The notes beneath the pieces are model-generated. The model saw only the letters and a program-made list of their open reading frames with translations, did not search any database and had not been told where the DNA came from. The position numbers and the translations under genes are program-made. Positions 1 through 4,887 of a stretch of DNA of 5,937 nt are shown here, piece after piece. Each line of letters opens with the position of its first letter. Position 1 is the stretch's first letter. The DNA comes from Deltaproteobacteria bacterium RIFCSPHIGHO2_12_FULL_43_9 (lineage in GTDB: Bacteria > Bdellovibrionota > O2-12-FULL-43-9). The stretch covers positions 13,664-19,600 of the forward strand of contig MGRR01000025.1 in the NCBI GenBank assembly GCA_001798265.1. The letters are read 5' to 3'.

Positions 1-477
1 GTTGCTCAGGCGATGAAAGATCCTATTAAATCGCTCGGCCTTTTATCAGAGTTTGCCATAGAATGGATCAAAAAGAGATCTATTGGTGGAGACACCATTA
101 CAAAGGCCCACCCAGCATTAAAAAGAGAGGCCACACTGGCTGAAGATTATACATTGGCCCTCTCTAAAACCGTTGAAGCGCTTCTTCTGCGTCATGGAAA
201 AGAGATCGTTGAGAAACAATTCGCGCAACATAGAACCGCACAGTGGACAATCAATCTCTACATTATGTTCGCGGCAATCTCCAGGGCAACCAGGAAACTG
301 AATGACACCGGTGAAGAGAAGGGGAAAAATGATCTGATAATCGCGAAAGCGGTCTGCGCCAGATCTTCAGGGATTATAAGGAAAACAATGAAAGAGATGG
401 ATCGTAATATAGATGAGGATTTAAAAGAGATCGTATCAATATCCGCTGAATATGGTGGGTATCCCGTTACTCTTTAG
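1..477 (+). CDS. Acyl-CoA dehydrogenase, C-terminal part (5' end outside window)
   Basis: The reading frame is open from base 1 (V-A-Q-A-M...), so the ATG at 13 is probably internal and the gene starts upstream. The 158 visible residues are almost wholly helical. They match the extra C-terminal domain of VLCAD/ACAD9-type acyl-CoA dehydrogenases, which follows the catalytic FAD domain in proteins of about 600 residues. The clearest likeness is the stretch with RHGKEIVEKQFAQHRTA followed by INLYIMFAAISRATRKL, parallel to the KHKKGIV.EQF...R.AD.AIDLYAM...LSRASRSL pattern of human VLCAD. In that family the enzyme catalyses FAD-dependent alpha,beta-dehydrogenation of long-chain acyl-CoA in beta-oxidation, and this domain mediates membrane association or partner contacts. 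The catalytic glutamate and FAD-binding residues lie outside the window, so activity cannot be judged. No strong terminator follows. Family assignment is from remembered motif likeness. Confidence 0.82.
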   Translation, partial: VAQAMKDPIKSLGLLSEFAIEWIKKRSIGGDTITKAHPALKREATLAEDYTLALSKTVEALLLRHGKEIVEKQFAQHRTAQWTINLYIMFAAISRATRKLNDTGEEKGKNDLIIAKAVCARSSGIIRKTMKEMDRNIDEDLKEIVSISAEYGGYPVTL

Positions 478-514
478 CACTCCTAAATGGCCCAGCCATA
501 TTTGAGTAGTGGAC

Positions 515-618
515 CGTCTCAAAAGTTTTGTCATTCCGGCGAAAGCCGGAATCTATGAAATTTATGCCAGATCCCGACTTTCGTCGGGATGACAAATATA
601 CACAAAACTTTTGAAACG
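515..618. repeat. REP/MITE-like inverted-repeat element with two internal hairpins
   Basis: The outer arms at 515-531 and 602-618 are inverted repeats matching at 16 of 17 positions (core TCAAAAGTTTTGT / ACAAAACTTTTGA). Inside is a 64-bp core at 530-593 that begins GTCATT and ends GGATGAC. It folds into two perfect 8-bp hairpins: 533-540 with 545-552 (ATTCCGGC, loop GAAA) and 571-578 with 583-590 (ATCCCGAC, loop TTTC). No protein is encoded, so if mobile it must be moved by a transposase elsewhere. Such small dispersed GTCAT...ATGAC elements are common between genes in several environmental bacterial lineages. A bidirectional terminator role after the acyl-CoA dehydrogenase is possible but unproven, since no clean T-run follows the hairpins. 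Confidence 0.82.
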
Positions 619-640
619 CTCTAGTAGGCAGGGAGCTTTT

Positions 641-662
641 TGTGTCCAAAATTTTGGACACA
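641..662. promoter_or_regulatory. Perfect 22-bp palindrome, possible operator
   Basis: Both halves read TGTGTCCAAAA on their own strand, so the site is a perfect 11+11 bp palindrome with no spacer. Its centre lies about 130 bp upstream of the antitoxin ATG and about 85 bp upstream of the predicted -35 box. The length and perfect dyad suit a homodimeric DNA-binding protein. A terminator is less likely because there is no loop and no following T-run. The cognate regulator is unknown. It could also be a remnant of two abutting element ends, since it lies just outside the inverted-repeat element. Confidence 0.5.
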
Positions 663-733
663 TATTTTATTAAACAAGCCCTTTACAATGACGAATTGTT
701 TAAACAGCGTCTAGGCTTATAAACAAAAATAAC

Positions 734-762
734 TTGCATGTTGGAATATATATTCATATACT
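734..762 (+). promoter_or_regulatory. Predicted sigma70-type promoter of the toxin-antitoxin operon
   Basis: TTGCAT (734-739) and TATACT (757-762) are separated by exactly 17 bp. The -10 box matches TATAAT at 5 of 6 positions and the -35 box matches TTGACA at 3 of 6. Transcription would start near 769-770, immediately before the Shine-Dalgarno sequence, giving a very short leader. The spacer contains a palindrome suited to autoregulation. This is a prediction from spacing and consensus only. Confidence 0.55.
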
Positions 763-770
763 CAGAATAT
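744..770. promoter_or_regulatory. Candidate autoregulatory operator with GAATAT half-sites
   Basis: A perfect 12-bp palindrome (GAATATATATTC, 744-755) fills most of the spacer between the predicted -35 and -10 boxes. A third half-site in direct orientation, GAATAT, is at 765-770, so half-sites occur at 744-749, 750-755 (inverted) and 765-770. Ribbon-helix-helix antitoxins typically bind repeated short half-sites over their own promoter and repress it, more tightly in complex with toxin. The position therefore fits, but AT-rich symmetry can arise by chance and no binding is shown. Confidence 0.45.
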
Positions 771-775
771 GGAGG
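771..775 (+). promoter_or_regulatory. Shine-Dalgarno that fixes the antitoxin start at 783
   Basis: GGAGG lies 7 bases before the ATG at 783. An in-frame ATG at 738 would add 15 residues, but it overlaps the predicted promoter and lacks a comparable ribosome site. The ribbon-helix-helix strand also begins right after the Met at 783. Confidence 0.8.
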
Positions 776-782
776 AAATACC

Positions 783-1019
783 ATGAAAACCAGCCTCATT
801 CTTGATGATAGAATTTTTGAAGATGCAAGAAACGAGTCTGTCAAGACCGGCAGGTCGCTTAGTGAAATTATCAGCCAATGGGCTTCTCTGGGTCGTAGTC
901 TTTTGAAGAAGAAAACGCGCAAGCCAAGCAATTTCAAGGCTGCTGATTTAGGTTCACAAAAGATTGATATTACGAACAGGAAGGAATGGATGGAGGAGCT
1001 TGAAGATGACAGCTCTTGA
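783..1019 (+). CDS. Ribbon-helix-helix antitoxin (ParD/VapB-like) of a type II TA pair
   Basis: This 78-residue protein has the layout of a small RHH antitoxin. A short strand at residues 3-9 (TSLILDD) is followed by helix 1 at about 11-20, the TGRS turn, and helix 2 (LSEIISQWASLGRSL). A basic linker (KKKTRKPS) and an acidic C-terminal tail (EEELEDDSS-like, residues 70-78) follow; such tails usually wrap and neutralise the toxin. The TGRSLSEIISQWASLGR segment resembles the ParD-like antitoxin family, where a W-A-x-L-G-R motif follows helix 2. It would neutralise the PIN toxin encoded next and, with it, repress the operon promoter. The start at 783 is chosen for the GGAGG site. The gene overlaps the toxin by 14 bp, which supports translational coupling. 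The RHH fold is inferred from pattern, and the family could equally be labelled VapB. Confidence 0.82.
   Translation: MKTSLILDDRIFEDARNESVKTGRSLSEIISQWASLGRSLLKKKTRKPSNFKAADLGSQKIDITNRKEWMEELEDDSS
992..998 (+). promoter_or_regulatory. Shine-Dalgarno of the toxin gene, inside the antitoxin
   Basis: GGAGGAG ends 7 bases before the ATG at 1006. It supports that start over an in-frame ATG at 964, which would add 14 residues before the PIN-domain strand. Confidence 0.78.
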
Positions 1020-1425
1020 TACGAATATATTGATTGCGGTTTTAGTCTCTTCATCCCCCAAAAACCAGGATGCCCAGCGCGGACTTCAAAATCTAAATGA
1101 TCTGCTTTGTACTACACCAACCAATGTTGGTGAAGTGTTGCGGCTTTTGACTCATCCTAAGGTTTTTGAAAAACCTCTAAAACTCTCAAAAGCCGTGTCC
1201 CTATTTTCTTCTTTTATGGAGAGTTATGGAGTTTTAATACTTGATGAATCTACTGACTGGTGGATTAACCTAGTTGACATCGAAAAAGAAATCCAAGGAC
1301 TTAAAGGAAACGAGATCTTTGACGCACGAATAGCACTTTGTCTACAAAGTCATGGGGTTAAGAGAATTTTTACGTGGGATTCTGACTTTAGGAAGTATCC
1401 ATTTCTTAAAATACTTCAGCCCTGA
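1006..1425 (+). CDS. vapC: PIN-domain ribonuclease toxin, VapC-like
   Basis: The 139-residue protein has the PIN-domain acidic constellation in the usual order: D5 in the opening strand (TALDTNILIA), E43 in NVGEVLRLL, D106 in IFDARIALC, and D125/D127 in the closing TWDSDFRKYP motif. These residues coordinate Mg2+ or Mn2+, and VapC-type PIN toxins cut RNA (often tRNA or the rRNA sarcin-ricin loop) to halt translation. The length fits a complete, single-domain VapC (about 130-145). None of the key acids is missing, so the toxin appears intact. It starts within the last codons of the antitoxin (14-bp overlap) from its own GGAGGAG site, the usual gene order and coupling for TA operons. It converges on yihY with an 8-bp gap and no visible terminator. 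The RNA target cannot be predicted. Confidence 0.9.
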   Translation: MTALDTNILIAVLVSSSPKNQDAQRGLQNLNDLLCTTPTNVGEVLRLLTHPKVFEKPLKLSKAVSLFSSFMESYGVLILDESTDWWINLVDIEKEIQGLKGNEIFDARIALCLQSHGVKRIFTWDSDFRKYPFLKILQP

Positions 1426-1433
1426 TTTAGTTG

Positions 1434-2708
1434 TTACTCTTTAGATTTCAAAGTATCTACAATCTCGGCCAGGGTCCTTCCAAGATTTTTCTCTACAGTG
1501 GAATCAGCCTCGTCAAGTGCTTGCTGCAAATATTTGCCAATTTTTGTGTCTGTTAACCTCAACCTCTTTGTGCCAACACCCTTGTAGGCGTTTATAACAT
1601 CCTTCAGTGTAATTTTTGTAAGTGGACGGGATGGAAGATACCTGTGTGGCATCTCCCCAACCTCCGCAACAACATGCGCCAGATTCAGGTGATATAAGAG
1701 CTCTCGCACAAGTCTTAGTGGGATATTTAAACTCTCTGAGATCTCGGTCGCCGTTATCGCCTTTTCATCATAAAGATATTTCTCTGCTATCCTGAGTGTA
1801 ATCTGCAGCGCCGCAATCTCTCTCTGCTCAATATTAACACCGGCGATCATCTGCTCATCTCTATATCGTTTCATGTTCTGATCAGCGAACGCTATCTCCG
1901 TACCGATCAAAACAATAAACCAGCCGATCTCTATCCAGATTAAAAAGAGTGGTATCGCGGCAACCGCGCCATAGATCTTTTCATAGCCCACATAATTGAC
2001 GGTATATAACGCATAAAGGGCACGGGCGCCCTCAAGTAGTAAGCCGGCAACAGTTCCACCTATAAGGGCAGATTTAAATTTTACCGAGGTATATGGAACA
2101 TAAATATACAAGAAGGTAATAAAAACAATTAAAATCAAAACCGGTGCCTGAATCCAGACTGAGAGGGCAAAGAAGAGTGGACCTATGGTTATCAACGTCC
2201 AGTAATTTGTAAACTTCTTTGTCCACGGTCTACCCTTTTGAACCCCCCAGATTTCATTAAAGGAGCGCTCCATGGTGATAAAAAGGCTTATTGCCGCGAT
2301 AATCAACACTAAGGACCCGACAATACCGATTGCGCCGGCGTGGACCTTATCAACATATTCCCATAATTTCTGATAAATCGGGCTCCCCTCAGCTATATTA
2401 AAAAATCGATACAGGAATGGATGGATCTTCTCCCCGAACCTTTCAAAGCCACCAAAGACCTTAAAAAGTGAGAACATCACTGCAAAAAGAGGAACCAGTG
2501 AAAGAAGTGTTGTATATGCCAGAGCGGTCGCCCTGATAAGATTTTTATTTTTTACAAATCCTCTCGTTACAAGATAGAAAAGACGGGCTAAATAGATTAT
2601 CAACCTCTTTCCTATCGGGAGGGTCTCAAGATCGGACTCCCAAATCTTCACTGAAAAAAGATTTGTAAAAAAATGGACAAAATACCGGAGTAAACCCTTT
2701 TCTTTCAT
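1434..2708 (-). CDS. yihY: YihY/BrkB family integral membrane protein with C-terminal winged-helix-like extension
   Basis: The 424-residue protein has a membrane core at about 35-275 typical of the YihY/BrkB (UPF0761) family. Family signatures are RATALAYTTLLSLVPLFAV (residues 59-77) and the closing block GAVAAIPLFLIWIEIGWFIVLIGTEIAFA (247-275). Hydrophobic segments fall near 62-85, 126-146, 170-187, 189-206, 214-234 and 247-273, consistent with six inner-membrane helices. The molecular function of the family is not settled; it was once misannotated as ribonuclease BN. Residues about 290-365 look like a winged-helix module (TATEISESLNIPLRLVRELL then a strand pair near AHVVAEVGEMPHRYLPS), followed by a helical tail. 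E. coli YihY is about 290 residues, so about 130 residues are extra; longer forms occur in other bacteria. A modest GGGGTGG sequence precedes the ATG. It follows the secreted-protein gene by 85 bp and may be read through from it. Confidence 0.9.
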   Translation of the reverse strand: MKEKGLLRYFVHFFTNLFSVKIWESDLETLPIGKRLIIYLARLFYLVTRGFVKNKNLIRATALAYTTLLSLVPLFAVMFSLFKVFGGFERFGEKIHPFLYRFFNIAEGSPIYQKLWEYVDKVHAGAIGIVGSLVLIIAAISLFITMERSFNEIWGVQKGRPWTKKFTNYWTLITIGPLFFALSVWIQAPVLILIVFITFLYIYVPYTSVKFKSALIGGTVAGLLLEGARALYALYTVNYVGYEKIYGAVAAIPLFLIWIEIGWFIVLIGTEIAFADQNMKRYRDEQMIAGVNIEQREIAALQITLRIAEKYLYDEKAITATEISESLNIPLRLVRELLYHLNLAHVVAEVGEMPHRYLPSRPLTKITLKDVINAYKGVGTKRLRLTDTKIGKYLQQALDEADSTVEKNLGRTLAEIVDTLKSKE

Positions 2709-2793
2709 TCGACACCACCCCGGAATCTTTTCGGCAATATATTGATTTTACTTAATATTTTGTTGTCGGAGATATACTTCGCAAGTAGGGTTC

Positions 2794-4191
2794 TTAATAT
2801 TTCTTAATAAGTAGTTCGTTGGTTTTTTGGGGATCGATCTTTTTCAGTTTTTCGATAAAAATCTTCTCTATGCTTTCCGAAATTGAGTGAGCCCATTCCA
2901 AATAAATACGCTTACCCTCCTCAAATCCCTCTTCTCCTAATAATTCGAGGAGCGAGAGGGCAAAGAGTTTGTTCCTGATAATCTCTTCATTGTTGGAAGA
3001 CGCATTCAGATCCTCCCGCACAATCGAGAATATTACGTCAGCGTCAATTTTCTGGTCTTTGAGGAGCTGCGCCAATAAATCCCTGTCACCATCATTCGGA
3101 TGCAACCTGATGCGTCTTTTAATGCCGCGAATAATCCTGGAAATCGTATCGCTGTAATAAATAATAATTGAACCTGCTGAAAAAACCGCGTCTCTCAGGT
3201 TTGCAAAGGAATCCTCCTCTCCCACCTCAATAGAATTAGGCTCTCCATTTGAAATAATTGTTATTTTATCATCGATAACCAAAAGTGAATCGGTATTCTT
3301 CTTTATAAACCATATCTCGGAATCCGACTTGTAATAACTCTTTGCATCTTCCGTATTGGACCATCTTCTGATCTCATTTGTCTCAAGATATAAAACCCCG
3401 CCATTTGCTTCTGCTTTAAACCAAGGTGGTGATTCGTTTGTTATTTTTATCAGCCCCGCACGTAAAAAATCGTAAAGAAGCAGCCCCTCATCACATGAGA
3501 TATAAATCCCATCTTTATTTACGGAAATCTTTTCTATTCTATTATAGGGATTTAAATCAGCTAATCTTCTTTTTTCTCCATTTAAAACCTCGAATAACTC
3601 ACCAGATGAAACATAGTACATTGCGATCGTATTCGTCATTGCGAGCGAAGCGAAGCAATCTCGCGTGTTGAGATCCTTCGCCTTCGGCTCAGGATGACGA
3701 ATGGTCGGCTCAGGATGACGAATGGTCGGCTCAGGATGACGAATGGTCGGCTCAGGATGACGAATGGTCGGCGTATTATCTAGCATATCCCATAGACCTC
3801 TCCCTATTAATCCCGAATAAATCTCACTGCCGGAAACCGGCTCGATAATCTTACCGCCCTTCCCATTGTAGTCCTGTAGCAGGACGAAAATTTTCCCATC
3901 TACAATCCTGAGATCAGCTGGAAAGGAGTCCGTGGCATTATGAAAATAGATCACCCTTTGTTTATCACCGCTTCTCTCAATAACCCCGAGAAAGAGAGGG
4001 GTTCCCTGCGCGAATGGATCCCGCGCTGAATCGGGGATAAAGGTGTAGAGCTCATAAATTTTCTCCCCTTCAGACAAAACAAGGGAGAGATTTTCCCCGG
4101 CGATCCTCTTTTCAATCTTTAAATCACCAGCTTCTGCAAGGGAACAAATGGTAATAAGCGGTAAAAAGATTAGAAAAAGTCTGAACTTCAT
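2794..4191 (-). CDS. Secreted protein of unknown function carrying an in-frame repeat insertion
   Basis: I do not recognise this 465-residue protein. It opens with a clear Sec signal peptide: MKFR, a hydrophobic run LFLIFLPLITICSL, then AEA before G22, suggesting signal peptidase I cleavage near residue 21. The cysteine at 16 is not in a good lipobox. Residues about 23-370 are mainly short beta-strands with repeated patterns such as GKIFVLLQDYNG, GIYISCDEGLLLYDF and GVLYLETNEIRRW, suggestive of a beta-propeller-like fold. Residues about 380-465 are predicted helical. Residues 141-187 come from an inserted repeat, including four TIRHPEP units, and are probably a surface loop. The gene begins 6 bp after pgeF with no obvious Shine-Dalgarno sequence, suggesting coupled translation. 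Its role may be envelope-related given its export and neighbours, but that is only inference. Confidence 0.8.
   Translation of the reverse strand: MKFRLFLIFLPLITICSLAEAGDLKIEKRIAGENLSLVLSEGEKIYELYTFIPDSARDPFAQGTPLFLGVIERSGDKQRVIYFHNATDSFPADLRIVDGKIFVLLQDYNGKGGKIIEPVSGSEIYSGLIGRGLWDMLDNTPTIRHPEPTIRHPEPTIRHPEPTIRHPEPKAKDLNTRDCFASLAMTNTIAMYYVSSGELFEVLNGEKRRLADLNPYNRIEKISVNKDGIYISCDEGLLLYDFLRAGLIKITNESPPWFKAEANGGVLYLETNEIRRWSNTEDAKSYYKSDSEIWFIKKNTDSLLVIDDKITIISNGEPNSIEVGEEDSFANLRDAVFSAGSIIIYYSDTISRIIRGIKRRIRLHPNDGDRDLLAQLLKDQKIDADVIFSIVREDLNASSNNEEIIRNKLFALSLLELLGEEGFEEGKRIYLEWAHSISESIEKIFIEKLKKIDPQKTNELLIKKY
3635..3698. mobile_element. 64-bp two-hairpin REP/MITE-like element inserted within a coding sequence
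   Basis: The core begins GTCATT and ends GGATGAC, with extended inverted termini ATTCGTCAT (3631-3639) and ATGACGAAT (3694-3702). A 5' hairpin pairs ATTGC (3638-3642) with GCAAT (3655-3659). A 3' hairpin pairs ATCCT (3673-3677) with AGGAT (3691-3695), with an inner GCC/GGC stem at 3680-3682 and 3686-3688. Core length and hairpin positions equal those of the intergenic element at 530-593. Read on the minus strand within the secreted-protein gene it encodes HPEPKAKDLNTRDCFASLAMTN, with no stop codon; strings of this kind are familiar from repeat-derived peptides in many bacterial predictions. No transposase is encoded nearby. Confidence 0.8.
3685..3768. repeat. Four perfect 21-bp tandem repeats encoding (TIRHPEP)x4
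   Basis: Units at 3685-3705, 3706-3726, 3727-3747 and 3748-3768 are identical, each starting CGGCTCAGGATGACG on the plus strand, with CGG of a fifth unit following. The period is a multiple of three, so on the minus strand it encodes a seven-residue repeat, TIRHPEP, without disturbing the frame. Each unit contains the ATGACGAAT terminus of the inserted element, so the array seems to have grown from the element's edge, most simply by replication slippage. Perfect identity suggests recent expansion and likely copy-number variation between strains. Confidence 0.93.
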
Positions 4192-4197
4192 TACGGC

Positions 4198-4887
4198 TTA
4201 GATATCACACATCATAATCATGGCCAAATGCCTCCCCGTCATTCCCTTATCCCTTCTATGCGAAAAACATAGGCCCTTTTCACAGGAGGTACATATATTC
4301 AACCAGTCTATATTATCTCTTTTTATACCCGTATCGGTCAGTTCAGTGACGATCGCGGCCGGAAGATCGAGATGGGTCCCCCCAGCAACAGAGGATGATG
4401 GAAATTTATCTATTACCTCCTGTCCAACCTCAAAGCAGCACTCCCCGATGGCGGGACCAATGGCCACAATGCAATCTGGCGCCTTTGTATTAAAAGAGTG
4501 TTTCATTAAATCAACTGTCTTTCCCGCGACGTGTTCTGCCCCTCCCCTCCAGCCGGCGTGAACAGCAGCAATAACCCTATTTTGTGGGTCATAAATTAGT
4601 ATCGGAACACAATCCGCAGTTCTAACACCGAGGGCCACACCTCTGACATTCGTAATTAGCGCATCAACCCTTGGAAGCGGTCTCTCTACGTCGTTTATTA
4701 TTTTTATGTCACAACCGTGTTGCTGGCTCATTAACTGAAGCTGATTTTTTTTGACGCCAAGGCTACAACTCAATAAAACTGATTGCTCGGCAGAAGAGGC
4801 ATCACCGATCAGACTGGTAGAGAATCCATGAAGAATCCCCGAATATCTTGCTAATATCGCCGATTGAAGCCACTTACTCTTTTTCAT
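4198..4887 (-). CDS. pgeF: Peptidoglycan editing factor PgeF (YfiH, laccase-domain family)
   Basis: The 229-residue protein matches the cytoplasmic YfiH/PgeF family, once called multicopper polyphenol oxidoreductase laccase. Its metal-site residues are in family order: H57 in SQQHG, C93 in RTADCVPILIYD and H110 in VHAGWRGG. Further family blocks are AIGPAIGECCFEVG (142-155) and the C-terminal CTSCEKGLCFSHRRDKGMTGRHLAMI. PgeF removes wrongly incorporated L-Ser (in place of L-Ala) from UDP-MurNAc precursors, safeguarding peptidoglycan composition; some homologues also show purine nucleoside or polyphenol activities. The length is close to that of E. coli YfiH (about 243). The start ATG lies within the last codons of rluD (14-bp overlap), so translation is probably coupled. 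The rluD-pgeF adjacency is widespread in bacteria and supports both calls. Confidence 0.94.
   Translation of the reverse strand: MKKSKWLQSAILARYSGILHGFSTSLIGDASSAEQSVLLSCSLGVKKNQLQLMSQQHGCDIKIINDVERPLPRVDALITNVRGVALGVRTADCVPILIYDPQNRVIAAVHAGWRGGAEHVAGKTVDLMKHSFNTKAPDCIVAIGPAIGECCFEVGQEVIDKFPSSSVAGGTHLDLPAAIVTELTDTGIKRDNIDWLNICTSCEKGLCFSHRRDKGMTGRHLAMIMMCDI

Larger units (their letters stand above)
478..782. other. Intergenic region with repeat element, palindrome and TA promoter
   Basis: This roughly 305-bp stretch between the acyl-CoA dehydrogenase stop and the antitoxin start has no convincing gene. In order it contains: a weak hairpin at 487-499 (ATGGC-CCA-GCCAT) without a T-run; a 104-bp inverted-repeat element (515-618); a perfect 22-bp palindrome (641-662); small symmetric sequences at 685-699 (ACAAT/ATTGT) and 697-706 (TGTTTAAACA); and the promoter/operator region of the toxin-antitoxin operon (734-776). 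The minus-strand reading frame through 467-661 only translates the repeat and is not a credible protein. Confidence 0.75.
3628..3777. repeat. Flanking 6-bp direct repeats (CGTATT), candidate target-site duplication
   Basis: CGTATT occurs at 3628-3633 and again at 3772-3777, bracketing the inserted element plus its tandem array. Removing one copy and everything between (144 bp, 48 codons) joins the minus-strand codons as GAT AAT ACG ATC GCA ATG, giving DNTIAMYYVSS without a frame break. This is what an empty site should look like. A chance 6-bp match is possible, but the position at both edges argues against it. Confidence 0.6.

Noticed and set aside
487..499. Rho-independent terminator after the acyl-CoA dehydrogenase
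   Set aside because: The stem is only 5 bp (ATGGC/GCCAT) and no T-run follows.
467..661. Minus-strand open frame through the intergenic repeat
   Set aside because: It only translates the inverted-repeat element and the palindrome; it has no ribosome site or protein-like composition.
683..1054. Minus-strand open frame opposite the antitoxin
   Set aside because: The plus strand carries a well-supported RHH antitoxin with promoter, ribosome site and overlapping toxin; the antisense frame has serine runs and no family likeness.
3426..3671. Plus-strand open frame ending in a SLRAKRSNL-type peptide
   Set aside because: It is antisense to the secreted-protein gene, and its recognisable peptide is just the other reading of the repeat element, which recurs in spurious predictions.
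3685..3768. Short regularly repeated sequence as a possible CRISPR array
   Set aside because: The 21-bp units are directly contiguous with no spacers, lie inside an open reading frame, and derive from the edge of the inserted repeat element.
4129..4191. Lipoprotein signal in the secreted protein
   Set aside because: The only nearby cysteine (residue 16) is preceded by ITI, a poor lipobox, and a good AEA signal peptidase I site follows, so ordinary secretion is preferred.
4220..4561. Plus-strand open frame opposite pgeF
   Set aside because: It is a shadow of the strongly supported pgeF coding sequence on the other strand.
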